In this document: piece after piece, positions 11,675-23,499 of the stretch | How positions within the stretch are numbered: position 1 is the first letter of the stretch | How the letters are laid out: each line of letters opens with the position of its first letter | Source of the DNA: Hirsutella rhossiliensis | Taxonomy: Eukaryota > Ascomycota > Sordariomycetes > Hypocreales > Ophiocordycipitaceae | Assembly: GCF_020360975.1 (NCBI RefSeq) | Contig: NW_025408680.1 | Location: forward strand, 930,001 to 994,000 | Direction of reading: 5' to 3' | DNA: 64,000 nt | Translations under genes and position numbers: made by a program | The notes under the pieces: model-generated | Seen by the model: the letters and a program-made list of their open reading frames with translations, nothing else | Told to the model about the DNA's origin: nothing | Database searches by the model: none

Positions 11675-12160
11675 TGTTGCGAAGCCTAGCCTAATTTCGT
11701 AGTTCTTAGAGATATCCCTTAGTACGAGGGACTAAGGAAGCTAAAAACACCTAGTATAGAAGAAGGAAGAAGGAGCTAAAAAGAGGTGCAGAAAGAAGGG
11801 TAGGGGTATAAGGGGAAGTAGAAGTAGCGATAGCTTCCTATAGAGGTAGCGAAAGATAAGACGGATATACCGGCAACGGCTAGAAAAGAGAGGAAAAACC
11901 AGCGAAAAGCTCGGTAGTCGAAAGGATATTAATAGCTTCTTTAAGTAGGATCTTCTTTATTAATTAAGATACTAGATAGGTATAAAGAGGGGCGTTAGAT
12001 AGAGGAAAGAAGGATAATTAAGGAAATATAATATATACTCCCCTACCTTTATTACTACTCTTATAAGAATTAAATCTCTCTGCCCTACCTATCCGACCCC
12101 TTACTTTTAATTTTACCTTTATATATTTTATATATATTTCTCGTATCTCTCTTCGCGAGA
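11675..12160 (+). repeat. C1 3' LTR (486 bp)
   Basis: It matches the 5' LTR over its full length with RIP-type differences only, as far as I can read. It ends CTTCGCGAGA and is followed by the GAAGA target duplicate, then by the continuation of G1 gag. Confidence 0.88.
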
Positions 12161-12165
12161 GAAGA

Positions 12166-14000
12166 AAACCTACTAAGTACTAGCCTTAAAAGGTAAGAAA
12201 TACCTAAACGCTATTAATAGATAGGAACCTAAGTATAAACTCCTTTATTAGACTATATACTATAATAATAAATATATAGTATACTTAGGCAATAAGAATA
12301 ATACTAGATAGTTCTTAAAGCTATTAAAGAAGACCCTTATAATAATATAATAAAGGGATTATAAAATATAGAAATAAGTTAAATTTATAGAACTAAAATA
12401 CCCTTATCTTAAAGGTATCTCTTAAGACTAAATTAAAAAGAATAGTAAATAATTCTAGGAAGATATATAAAATAAAAATCGATAATAATAATAGGTAGTC
12501 TATAAATAATATAATAAAGAAGATATAAATATAGCCTTTATACTTACGAAACTTAAATAATAATCTAAGAAGGAATAATAAAGTATCGACGATATAAGCT
12601 TTAAAAAATAAGAAATACTTAGAGAAATAAATAATAAGAAGGAACTTATACTACTACCCTTACTATTAAAGGAAAATACTATAATTAAAGAATACGCTCT
12701 ATACTTTAAAGAATTTAAAGAAATACTTAAAATTAAAACCTAATAAATACTTTAAATTCTTATAGAAAACTAATAAGCTATATTAATTTAATATTAACTA
12801 GTACTATATAAAGGAAACTATACTATAGCTATTACTTTAGTTAATCCCTTTATAGCTCTATAATAAGAATAGTAACTATAAGGAGAATTTAAAGACGATC
12901 TATAAATATTACTTACTTATAAGTCCTATAAGTATATTTTATAGATATTATATATTTACTTAAATTATATAATAAACTTTTAAATAAAGGTATAATATAA
13001 TACCTTCTTAGTTAAGTTTAAAGGATAAGTACTTTTAAAACCCTACCTAAGTATAGAACTAAACTACTAGAAAATCGATTAACGCTACCTAAACGATAAA
13101 GTTATATTATTAGAACCTAATTATAGTATACTACTTAAATACTACGATAATTACGGTTTATTAATAAGATATCTTTTAGAGATATATAAAATTTATATAT
13201 ACGCTAAAATAAAGGAATAGTATAGCGCTACTTACTTTAAGGTATTTAAACCATTAATCTTTTAAAGACTTATATAATAAATTAAATATAATAAAGAAGA
13301 TTATAACGAATATATATACTTAAACTATAGAGTTTATAAATATAAAAAAGTATAAGTATAGTATAAATAATATAACGGTATACTAAAAGGTTATTAGTAA
13401 TATATATAAAGGCTATAAGCTATATTTAACTAAGGAAAAATCGATATAAAAATACTATACGAAAAATAAAAAGACGCTAAATAAAAACTTAACCTTTAAT
13501 ATAAAAATAAATAAAATTATAAAGTATAGTATATAATTAACTATAAAGTAGTATAATATAAATAATATAGCGTTAAGAAATAAGAAATCTTTAATTAGCT
13601 ATAAGAAATTAGTCTCTTAAGCCTTAGTATAATACTATATAACGAAAATATAAAGAAATAATATTAATAATAAATTAAAGAAGAATACCTAAATAAAACG
13701 AATAAAGACTAGGTAAAAAATAAGTTATACTATCTATAAAAGGGCTATAGACTAGCACGATATAATAAGATCTAAGGACCTTATATATAGTAATAGTAAG
13801 CTATAATAACTAAATAGTATTATATATTTAAATCGCGGGATATTACGCGTATATACTTTTAGACTATAGCGTAATAAGTAATTATATTTTACTTAGAGTT
13901 ATTAATTATTACCGACTTATATAAAGATATAAGAAAGATCTATATAAACTTATAAATATTAAAAGAGAGGCTTTTAACTATAATAATAGAATTATTAATA
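12166..14000 (+). pseudogene. G1 gag 3' part and protease region
   Basis: The alignment with B continues from about 59550 to about 57660: the downstream part of gag, a stretch equal to B 58560-58660 (seen at about 13060-13220) and the protease C-terminal side near 13980-14040. Very AT-rich, with many TAA/TAG. It ends where pol core sequence is missing and the integrase C-terminus begins. Confidence 0.6.
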
Positions 14001-14640
14001 TAGAGATTAATTACCTTAATATTAATATCTAAGGCTATAATAGCTTAGTTATAGAAATAACTAAGCTCTTACTAGTATACGCTAATTATAGATATAACCT
14101 AAAAGTATTTAAGGTTACTTAATAAGGACTATAATTAAAATAAGCGATACTATAAGTAGATTAGCTATAAGAATTATATAAAGAAATATAATAAGAACTT
14201 TAATTTATTAAAGAACGAATATTTACTTACTATAATTAGAAAAGATTATAAGGACTAATCTTTTAAGAGGGAGATATAGTCTACCTTATATAACGAAATA
14301 TTAAAATAAAACGACTAAGTAATAAATTAGATTTTAAGAAACTTAAACCGTTTAAGGTTAAGAAAACTATTTTAAAAGTTAACTATAAACTTTCGCTATT
14401 AATAATAATATAGATATATCTAATATTTTATATCTTATTATTAGAACTAGCGCTATAAAACGCTAAACTATAGGAAAAAATTAAAGTTAACGACGATTAA
14501 GAATATAAAGTAAATTAAATACTAAATATAAGAAAATAAGGTTAGTAATAAGAGTACCTTATTAAGTAAAAGGGATATAGACTAAAGAAAAATACCTAGG
14601 AACTACTTAAGCACTTAACCTACTATAGCTCTTTACTTTA
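14000..14640 (+). pseudogene. G1 integrase C-terminus and chromodomain
   Basis: It aligns closely with B from about 54950 down to 54390. At the homopolymer where B has a frameshift (B 54527) G1 has one more A, which keeps integrase and chromodomain in one frame. The chromodomain runs about 14490-14630, with RIP stops at its Trp codons. Integrase catalytic residues are absent because the core is deleted. Confidence 0.7.
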
Positions 14641-14649
14641 ATAATTTTA

Positions 14650-15297
14650 CTAAAAGGTTTAAGAGGGATTAAAGGACTAAGATCTATAAACTCCTTACTA
14701 ATACTAAATAAGGATTAATTCGCTTTATTAAAAACGCCCAACAATTATAAGTTATTTACTACCTAATACTTATATATATCGAGCGTAGGTAAAACGCTAT
14801 CCTTAGTATCTACTTCTTAGATACTACGATAAAATAACTTAGAACTCTTTTCCTTCGCTTAATTTTAAATCTTTTAAATATAAGCTAAACGATTAACGGC
14901 AATAGATATTTATAACTAAAGGTTTATAAGCTATACCTAATACTTTAATAAGGCTTCCTTAGCTTCCTTATTTTTAGAATATAGCCTATACTACTCCGCT
15001 AATAATTTAGTTACTAAAAGAAATATATTAGCTACTATATATAGAAAGAATTAAAAGATACCTATAAGAAGAGGCTACTAAAATACTATTATAATAAGGA
15101 CGACTACTAGTAATATAATTATTATAGCGCGAAGAATTTTTAGCTATCTAATAATTTATCTTCTTTACCTTAAAGTATTAAGTATATAGTATATTAATAG
15201 GATCTCCGCTTAAGTTAATATATTTAGTAAGAGTAGCGCGCTTAGAGGCTTTTTAGGAATGATTTTTTAGTATATAACTAGATATACTATTAGTAGT
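14650..15297 (-). pseudogene. G1 antisense cargo ORF (different from that of B)
   Basis: Between the chromodomain and the purine tract the minus strand holds one frame interrupted only by TAA/TAG, starting near a RIP-altered ATG (15295-15297). Its middle reads as a Lys/Glu/Gln-rich helix resembling KNKEAKEALLKYQVQLINLQ, that is coiled-coil-like. The leader between LTR and start matches B (CT-rich, TTAGCCGCCGT), but the coding part does not match the Cys-rich ORF of B. So two members of one Gypsy family seem to carry unlike cargo at the same place. Heavy RIP makes the reading uncertain. Confidence 0.4.
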
Positions 15298-15427
15298 ATA
15301 TCCTAAAAAAATAAAGAAATAAGGAACGATATACTTATATATAACGCGATAAAGGTATATTTATATACGGCGGCTAAGGTAGCTATAGTAGGTCTTATAG
15401 ATAAGACTAAAAGAAGGGGAGATATTA

Positions 15428-15877
15428 TATTATAACTATAGCTACTAAGCCGCTAACGGTCGACCGTATTAAGTATATAATATAGTCTAATAGATAAATA
15501 GTTAGTATAACTATTTAATAGATATAGGATTAAGGGGATTATAGAGATCTAAGTATTCTAGGATTAATAGGATTACTATACTCTATATAATCTAATATTA
15601 GGGATTATAGCTAGGCCTATAATCTAAGGATAGTCTCTATAAGTATATATAACTACCTACTTTTCCTCCTTTAAATAGATAGCTCTCTAGCTTTTAATAT
15701 AGATCTTTATTATAATTCTATCTCTAATTTTAATTACTTAGTTATAATATATAGTTTATAACCTCTAACCTATTACTAACGTAATATACTTATTATTACT
15801 TAGACTACGCTTTATTATATCTACTAATATAAACCCCTTAATAGGTTTATCCCTTAAGAATAATATCGGTCGTTATA
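15428..15877 (+). repeat. G1 right LTR (450 bp)
   Basis: It starts as a RIP-altered TGTTACGACC after a purine tract (AAGAAGGGGAGA, about 15407-15418) and ends in GGTCGTTATA, the RIP form of B's GGTCGTCACA. It matches B's LTR along its length. Confidence 0.8.
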
Positions 15878-17600
15878 TTATATTTAGTTCGTTTACTATT
15901 ATATTACTATATTTAACTAAGAAGCTAACTTTAGTAGTAGTAGCTCGCCTCTTATAAAACCCCCTCCTTATATAAAAGTTACTACTATAGTAGGATCGGA
16001 GCGCTCTATCCTATATTTTATATATATTAGGCGCCTTACTAATAAGCTTACTTATAAGTCCTTTACTAGCTATTAAAACTAGTCTTATAAGTATTAGTCT
16101 TAGTTTTATCTTAGGTTAGTCTTACCTTTAATACTTTTTTACTAACTTTACTAACTATAAAGGCTAAAGTATATATTACCTATACTAACTTTAACTAGTC
16201 CTATTACTAAGTAAGTAACCTTATCCCGCTATAGTATAGTCTAAGTTTAACATTAATCTATATTTTAAATTACTTTTAAAGGTAAGAAGGCTACTTATAC
16301 CCTTTACTAAGCTTAGTTTAAGGTTAATAGCCCCTCTCTTATTAAGGGCTTAGTATAAGAGCGCCTTTACTATACTACTTTAAAAACTTATATTCGCGCT
16401 AATTAAAAGGCCCTTACTATTAAAGGTAAGAGCGTATTAAGCGAGTTTACCTTTAGTTTAGCTATAGTTACTAAGAATATTAAAACGCTCGCCTTAGTTT
16501 TTACTTATTTTATAGATAATACCCGCTATATATATAAGTCCTTAAAGAAGTACTTAAGTAAGTTTAGCGATACTATTAAGACCTTTTACTTAAGTTAAGC
16601 CTAAGTTACTCTTAGTTACTTAAAAGACTCTTATAGTAGTTAATAATCTCGCTAACTATTTCTATCTTATCGCTAGTAACGACTATAATAATAAGGATAA
16701 CGGTCTTAATCTTACTAGGTCTAGTTTAGCCCTAGCCCCTTTTAATAAAGGGAAGGGTAAAGGTAAAAGTAAGGGTAAGGCGGCTATTACGTTTAAGGCT
16801 CTATCTAAGGCTAAGGCTAGGGAGTCTACTATAGTCCCTATACCTATAGTCGCTTTAAAGCTAGTAAGGGAACCTACCTTATCGCCCTTTATTAGCTCCG
16901 ACGCTAAGCTATAGCCTAGTAGTTCTCTTATTACTAAGCCCGCCTTAAAGCATCCCTATCTTATATCGCCTAGTAACCCTACTAACGCTCCTAACTTTAT
17001 TTAGTAGTATCTTTATAGCTATCGCGGTTTAGCTAAGATTATTAGTAATCTTAACCTTAATTAAATCTATAGTTATAGTATAGGTTATAGCGAGCGCTTT
17101 TACGCCGCTACTAGTATAAGTCCTACCTTAGTATAGACCTTAGTTATTACTTTATCTTATAAGCTAGCTATTTAAGCTAGCTTTAGTTTAGGTTTAAGGT
17201 TAGGTTTAGCTAGCTATTATTAGTATTTTTATAGTAATAGTAGTCCTTATACTCCTTATAAGTCTTAGGTTACTCCCTCTTATACCCTACGTACTACCTT
17301 AAGGGGGTCTTATTATTCTTACTATAATAGCGAGGCGGACGTTACTACTAATAAGTTAAGCTAGGGTTATAGTTTAAGGGCTAGTTATTAGCTTTATCTT
17401 AGTTTAGTTTTAAGTTAAGTTTTATTTAGTTATAGTCTTTTAGTAGTAGGTCTTATTTTATAGCTATTAAGGTTAGCTCGGTTAAGTCTTATTAGTTTTA
17501 TTTAGTCTATAGTTTAAGTAGCGAGGTTTACGCTTAGTTTAGGTCTAGTTCGGTTAATACTATAGTCTTATTATTATAAGTCCTCTCTTTTTCTTAGGTC
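15878..17600 (+). pseudogene. LINE1a 3' region with antisense ORF remnant
   Basis: Reverse complement of LINE1b 26890-28550, more decayed. The LINE coding strand is minus here, and the candidate antisense ORF is on the plus strand (Lys/Gly-rich part near 16740-16800). RIP stops are dense. Without the LINE1b copy this would be unreadable. Confidence 0.4.
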
Positions 17601-20600
17601 GCCTTAGTAAGGGAAGTAGTTAGCTAAGGTAGTCTTAGTTAAGGCTGCTTTATTTCTAGTATAACCTTAGTCCTATAATTTAGTATATCTATATATAGCC
17701 TTAAAGCTAGGTCGAACTAATAGAGCCTACCTAAGTAGAGGAACTACTATACTAATAGCGCCGCTATCTTTTTCCTTTAAAGGCCCGCTCTTATATTACC
17801 TATATTCTAAGCTTATATTAAAAGGGACTCTTTTACCACTATCGTTAATAGATAGTTAATTATTATATAATAGATAGTATCTTATTTTTATCTATAAGTA
17901 TATATTAATAAGACTATACTAAGGACTTATTAGTTAAAGAGGAAGTTATTAAGCTTAATCTTTCTTATATATATCTAAGTAATTACTATATTAATATACT
18001 TAAGGAGGCCCTTATAATAGTCTAGCGTTATTACCTTATTAAACTATAGTAACAAGTTAGTAAGGTAGAGGGTAGTTTAGTATTATTAGATTATATCTTC
18101 CTTAGTATTTTATTAAGCGGCCTATTCCTTATTTAGCCTTTTATATAACTTAGCTTTATTTAAGAGGTCGTTTAATCCTATCTAGCTCTAGACCCCCCTT
18201 ATCTCCTTTATAAGGGGGGGCCTACTAAGTAGTAGCGCCGCTAAGGGCCTACTCTCTTTCTAGTATCGCCTCCTTTTAAGTATATTTGCGACCGCGTTAA
18301 ACGCGCGTTAAATTTAACCTAGGAGCCTTAAGTCCTTTAACCTTTAAAGGGTATCTATTATTCTTTAGTTTAAGTAAAGGTTAATTAAAGGTACCTATAC
18401 CTCCGCTTCTATAAAGTAAACCAAGGTCGCGCGGTAAGCGCTTATTACTACTTAAAGGTAAGCTAACTAGTTCTATATTAGGTCCTATATAATCTTATAT
18501 AGTTTTCCTCTTATAAGCGTTATCTTATAAAATATAACTATAATATAAGAGATTAAGGACTAGATTACCTTATTATAGACTTCCTTAGCGTATAGTAAGG
18601 TATAGCCCTATATAGACGCCGCGAGCTTAGTTAGGGCTATAATATAGCGCTTTATCTTTACTTAAAGCTATTTTAAGTATACCTTTTAATTCAATTTCTA
18701 GTATACTTAAACCCTTAGTAAGCGGGCCTCTTAAACTAGTATTACTATATTAGTTTAAAGTAAAGTAGCGTTATTATCGCTTATTTCCTTTATATAAAGT
18801 ATATTAACTTACTTTTTAATAGTTTAAAAGTAACTATAAACTTAGTCGCTTACTCTATATATACCTTCTAGGCCTCCTTTAGGTATACTACTTATTAAAA
18901 CGTATAAGTAATAAGTATAGAATCGGGTAATCGATAATATAAGTAGAAAGACTAGTTAAAGGAGTATAGGGTAGGATTTCGTCCGGAATTTATAACGAGT
19001 ATATAAGGGGCTAAATAATATATTAAAAGAATAGCGTTATAAAGGATACTTATAAACTTTCTTATTCTCTCTACTACTCCTAAGGAAATCCTTTGTCTTT
19101 TATAGACTATTGCTCGCCTACTAGTAGACTAATTAGTTAGCTTTCTAGTATATTCTATAGTGCTTAAAAAGCTCTATCTATAGTATATCTTCCTAACTTA
19201 GTAGGTAGTATAATTATAGCGTGATAGTTAACGTAAGACTATAGGTTCTAGTATAAGTAGTAGATTTAACTAGAATATTCTATGCCCTACCTATTCTTAT
19301 ATCGCGGATATTTTCTAAACCGCTAGGCTAAAATAAGCAATAGGGTATCCGTTCTACTTATAATTAACTTATGCATTTTATATATATTTTATTTTATTAG
19401 GATAGGCTTATCTTAACCCGCTTCTCTTAAAGGAAGGTATAGATATCTAGTAGAGGTCTTTATCTTTAAGGGTTATTCCTTTAGACTATATTATAAAGCC
19501 TCTTTTTACTAGCTTATTCTATAAAGCCTCCCTATACTTATTATTTCTTTATAATAGTAAAATAGGAATATAAGGGTATATTCTTATACTACTATAGTAG
19601 CCTTATTAAGTCTAATACTAACTATATTTATATTATTAGTAAAGTTAATAGTATAAATACTATATATTATATTAAGCCTCTTATATAAAGCGGTTATATA
19701 GTATAGAAATAGGATCGGGGATAGGGGGGAGCCCTAAGAGACTCCTATTAGCACTTAAGTTAGCTTTAAGGTCTTCTTATTAAAGTAAAATATCGATCTT
19801 TTATTACTTATAAAGCTTTATATTAAGCTTATAAGCTATCTAAGGTATCTCTTAAGCTTTAGTTCCTATATAAGCTTATTATAGTTAACTATATTAAATA
19901 CGCTTTTAATATCTACTTATAAGAATAATATAATACCCTTATAAGCTTAGGTCGCGCGTACTAGTTTTATTACTAGTAAGATCGCTGCCTTTATAAAGCA
20001 TTCCCTCTTATTCCTTATTTACTTATTTAATAAGATACTATTCGCCTTTATTACTCTTACGATCCTTTAAGCTAGTATCTACTTAAGTACTTTCCTTACT
20101 ATAAGTAAAAGGGAAATTAGTCTTTATCCCTTTACTATATAGTAAGCTTCTAGCATTTTACCTAGCTTCTAAATTACTATTATATTTACGCTATAAAACC
20201 GACCTAAGAAATATAAAAGTTAAGTATAAGCGTTAAAGATTATAGCTAGTTATTAAACTAAGGCTAGTTTATACTTCTTAATAAACTTTAAGGGGATATT
20301 ATTTAAACCTATTACTTTCTAGCTTACTATCTTACTTAGCGCTACTATAATATTAGCTTGCTAGATCTATTAGTTAACTATAAGGGTCGCTTTAGCTATA
20401 AGCTAAGGTAGCCCTTAAGTTATACTAGTCTTTAATAAGAAGAACTTAGTAGCTAATATCTAAGCCTTCCCTTTAAAGGTTTCTATTAATCGGTCCTTGC
20501 CCTCCTTAACTAGCGGCGGGATATAGGTCGGCTTTAGTAGTAGCTTATTATAGAGTCTAGCCTACCTCTTTATATTTTAAAGCTTAGTATTATTAGCGCT

Positions 20601-21911
20601 AAATTCCTTTAAGAACTCGCGCTAATAAGCCCTCTTTACTTTATAGATAGTTTACTTTTAAGCTATAGACGCCTTATATAGGTCTTCTTAGTTTGCCTTA
20701 CTTCTTTCTTACTTATACTTCCTCCTTACCTTCTTAGCCTCCCTCGTTGCCCTTCCTACTTTTAAGGTAAACTATATATTACCCTTAGGTAATACTTACC
20801 CTTTAGCGCGGAACTATAGCTATTATAATCTATATTAAAGTAGTAAAGATATAGTTTAGGTCTTAGTTAATATCCTTAAGTATTTAAAGTATTAGCTAGT
20901 ATAGTCCTAGCTAGGATATAGTCTTAGCTTTAACTAGCTTTACTTTTACTTTTTTCTACCTTAAGGCTAGTTTAAGCGCCTAAGCCTAAGTATTAATATA
21001 TAGTATAATAGTCTAAAGGATATAGTCTAACCTAGTTAGGTTTAAGTTAGGTTTAGTATACTATATCTTAGTCTTTAAAGTTACCTAAGCTAAGTTAATA
21101 GTACTATCCCTTTAGCTATAGAAAAATCTTATATATTTCCCTCTTAAGGTAGTAAGTTTAAGTTATAGTCTTATTACTTCCTATATAAGTTATATTATAC
21201 TATCTAAGGTTCTATTATAACTATCTTAGAGCGGGTAATAGATATTAAAGTCCCTTACTATTACTATAAGGTACTTTAATTTAATTATACTTAGGTCTTA
21301 TAATACTATAGCCCTCGCGGCCCTTAGTAGTAAGTAAATTATTTATAGTTTAGTACTATCCTTAAAAATTACCTTACTTTAGTTTAGTCTAAACTAAGGC
21401 GACTAAGTCCTTAGCTTAAGCCTTATATATATATATAGTATATACCGCCCCTCCTTATAAACTAAGCTATAAGGCGTTACTTTAAGGGGTAAGGACTTAT
21501 ATCTTAGTATAGCTTTTACTTCTTATAGTACTATTAAGTTAAAGCTAGCTTAGTAATAAAGCGCTAACTAAGCTAGCTTATATTTCTTTTAAAATAGGAC
21601 TTTTAGTTATATATAAGTAAGGTTAAGGTAAAAGTAGTTATATATATAAAAAGGGAGGCGCTTTATCTCTTAGCGCTTTTCTATTTATTATACTTATAAA
21701 TATCGTTTATACTTAGTTTAGCCTCCTTAGCCTTACTAGCTAGCGGGTGTTTTAAGCTCGACCTCTTATTTTAATATAGTTTACTTAGTCCTTACTTTTA
21801 AACCGCGGTCGATTTAAGAACGCCTTAGGTTTCGATAGTAAGTAGTACCTATTACTTAATATAAGTCTAGGTATTTATAAACTATTAAAGTTTTATTAGT
21901 AGTTTTCCCTT
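17600..21911 (-). pseudogene. LINE1a ORF2 (endonuclease and reverse transcriptase), split by S2
   Basis: Reverse complement of LINE1b from about 23205 to 26850. Its reverse transcriptase is cut by S2 at 18893-19588, with CTACT on both sides (18888-18892 and 19589-19593). Nearly every Trp/Gln codon is a stop. The 5' continuation, ORF1, resumes at 29279 beyond LINE1b. Confidence 0.75.
18893..19588. mobile_element. S2: intact 696-bp LTR-like unit
   Basis: Matches S1 and S3. Flanked by CTACT (18888-18892 and 19589-19593). Termini TATTAAAA...TTCTTATA fit TG...CA after RIP. It retains more TpG than its LINE1a host, so it entered later. No ORF. Likely a solo LTR of an LTR element whose internal part is not in this window. 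Confidence 0.75.
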
Positions 21912-22019
21912 ATAATCTAACCGAAACTTCTCGCGAAATCGATATATACCTATAGCGGGTATATATTACGACTAAAATACTAACTAATACTAGGAATTAA
22001 TTTAGTAGTATCGACTACC

Positions 22020-23480
22020 CTTAATAACGATACTACGCCGAGGCCGAGGGGTAAGTAAACGTAGTAGCGGCTATCGACGTACTAGGCTCGATTAAAGTAT
22101 ATAGCGCGAAGAGACGCTACCTAAATTTATATACCCTAATAAGGCGAGTTAATAAACCTAAAGTAGCGATATAATACCGGCCTAGGCGCCGAGCGACCTT
22201 ATAGAAAAAGCGGTATATAATAAACTCGCGGGCTTTATCCTAAGCGTATAGTTCGGTAGGGTATAGGTAGTAGTCGAACGGCTCTCTAGGGCGAAGAGCC
22301 GCGCCGGCAGCGCGTCGTCGGCGGTGCTCTATATAGATAAAAGCTTTAATACGATAATCTAAGAAGCAATTAAGGAGGTAGTTAAGGAAGAACTCCGCCT
22401 AGGTATTATTTTAGGCCTAGGGGGCCCTAAGCGAACCTAGGCCGCGGTCGCGGCCGAGACTAAAGGACCGACCTAATTCGAAGCTATAGTAAAATAGGTC
22501 CTACCGCGCTACGAACGCGAGATTATTATAGTCCCTACTAGGGCGCCGCCTAAAATCTTAAGCCGCGAACTAAAGGATATAGTAAAGGCGGTAAATATAG
22601 CCCTAAAAGCTACGAGCGCTATAGCGGCGAGGCGGCTCTAAAGTAGAGATATCGCGGTTATATTTAATACCGCGGCGAGAGCCTATTAAAGGGACTAAGG
22701 CTAGGTTAAGGCCGTGTTTAGACTAGAGGCTATAATTACCTACCGCGCGTATATAGTAGTCGCTAAGAATATCCCTTTAAAGGTAGCGATAGTAAATAAG
22801 GAGCGATTACTCTATAAGATTATAGAAGTAAATAAAGTTAAGGTCCTCTAAGCCTAGGCGCTACGCCCTTAATTTAAGATATCGATAGCGACGGCTATAC
22901 TTATTAAGGTCGGTAGCCTAAAAGAGGCTAATAGGCTCTACGACCTAAGCTTAGTCCTTAAAGTATAAATCTTTTAATATAAACCCTACGATAAGTCGGT
23001 CTAACTATAAAGGTACTATAATTACTATAGGTATAGCTATATCGCTAGATAGTATATATTAATATAACTCTATAGTTAATATAGGAGTATAGTATATAAT
23101 AAAGGTAAGGATAAATATAAAGCTAAGAAGGGCGAAATCCCTTATAACTATATCTTATACTAAGGGGACTACCTATTATAGACCCGGACTTACCCTATAG
23201 TAAATAAAGCCTAGGAAAAGGCAAGGAAAAACTACCTACGATAACCTTAATAGTTTGCGAATACTTAAATATACGCTAAGTAATAGGTGCTCCTTACCGT
23301 CGAAACCTAAGGCGTTCTTAAATCGACTATAGTCTAGAAGTAGGGACTAGGTAGACCGCGCTAAGATATAAGGTCGAGCTTAAGATACCCGCTAGCTAGT
23401 AAGGCTAAGAAGGCTAAACTAACTATAAACGATATTTATAGGTATAGTAAATAAAGAAGTGCTAGGAAATAAAGCGCCTT
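22020..23480 (+). pseudogene. LINE1b ORF1 (gag-like, CCHC zinc knuckles)
   Basis: The plus frame reads as a basic RNA-binding protein broken at Trp/Gln codons. Near 22995-23110 there are spaced remnants of two CCHC knuckles in which Cys (TGT/TGC) has become Tyr (TAT/TAC), a RIP change. ORF1 proteins of Tad-like LINEs coat the RNA and carry such knuckles. The region 21912-22020 is 5' leader. The start is not fixed because ATG is rare after RIP. Confidence 0.6.
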
Positions 23481-23499
23481 CCTTCTTATATAGATAACC

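Larger units (their letters stand above)
5843..12160 (+). mobile_element. C1: Ty1/Copia-type LTR retrotransposon, RIP-mutated, complete structure
   Basis: Two 486-bp LTRs (5843-6328 and 11675-12160) flank a primer site, one gag-pol region and a purine tract. Target duplication GAAGA lies at 5838-5842 and 12161-12165, inside G1 gag. The order integrase before reverse transcriptase (RT YVDD at 10343-10354) is that of Ty1/Copia. The same family occurs as C2 and C3 on the minus strand. RIP stops pervade the frame, but LTR ends still contain CpG-rich TCGCGA. Confidence 0.9.
4655..15877 (+). mobile_element. G1: RIP-mutated Ty3/Gypsy element of family B, with copia C1 nested in gag
   Basis: Both LTRs and the coding remnants align base for base with element B (53159-63958), allowing C-to-T and G-to-A changes. 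The flanking 5-mers are CTATA (4650-4654) and TTATA (15878-15882), equal apart from one C-to-T change. It lacks the LTR1 end, the primer site and the gag start (junction at 5068), and also the whole reverse transcriptase-RNase H-integrase core (protease-like sequence joins integrase C-terminus near 14000). It is therefore an internally deleted derivative that would have needed help to move. Confidence 0.85.
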
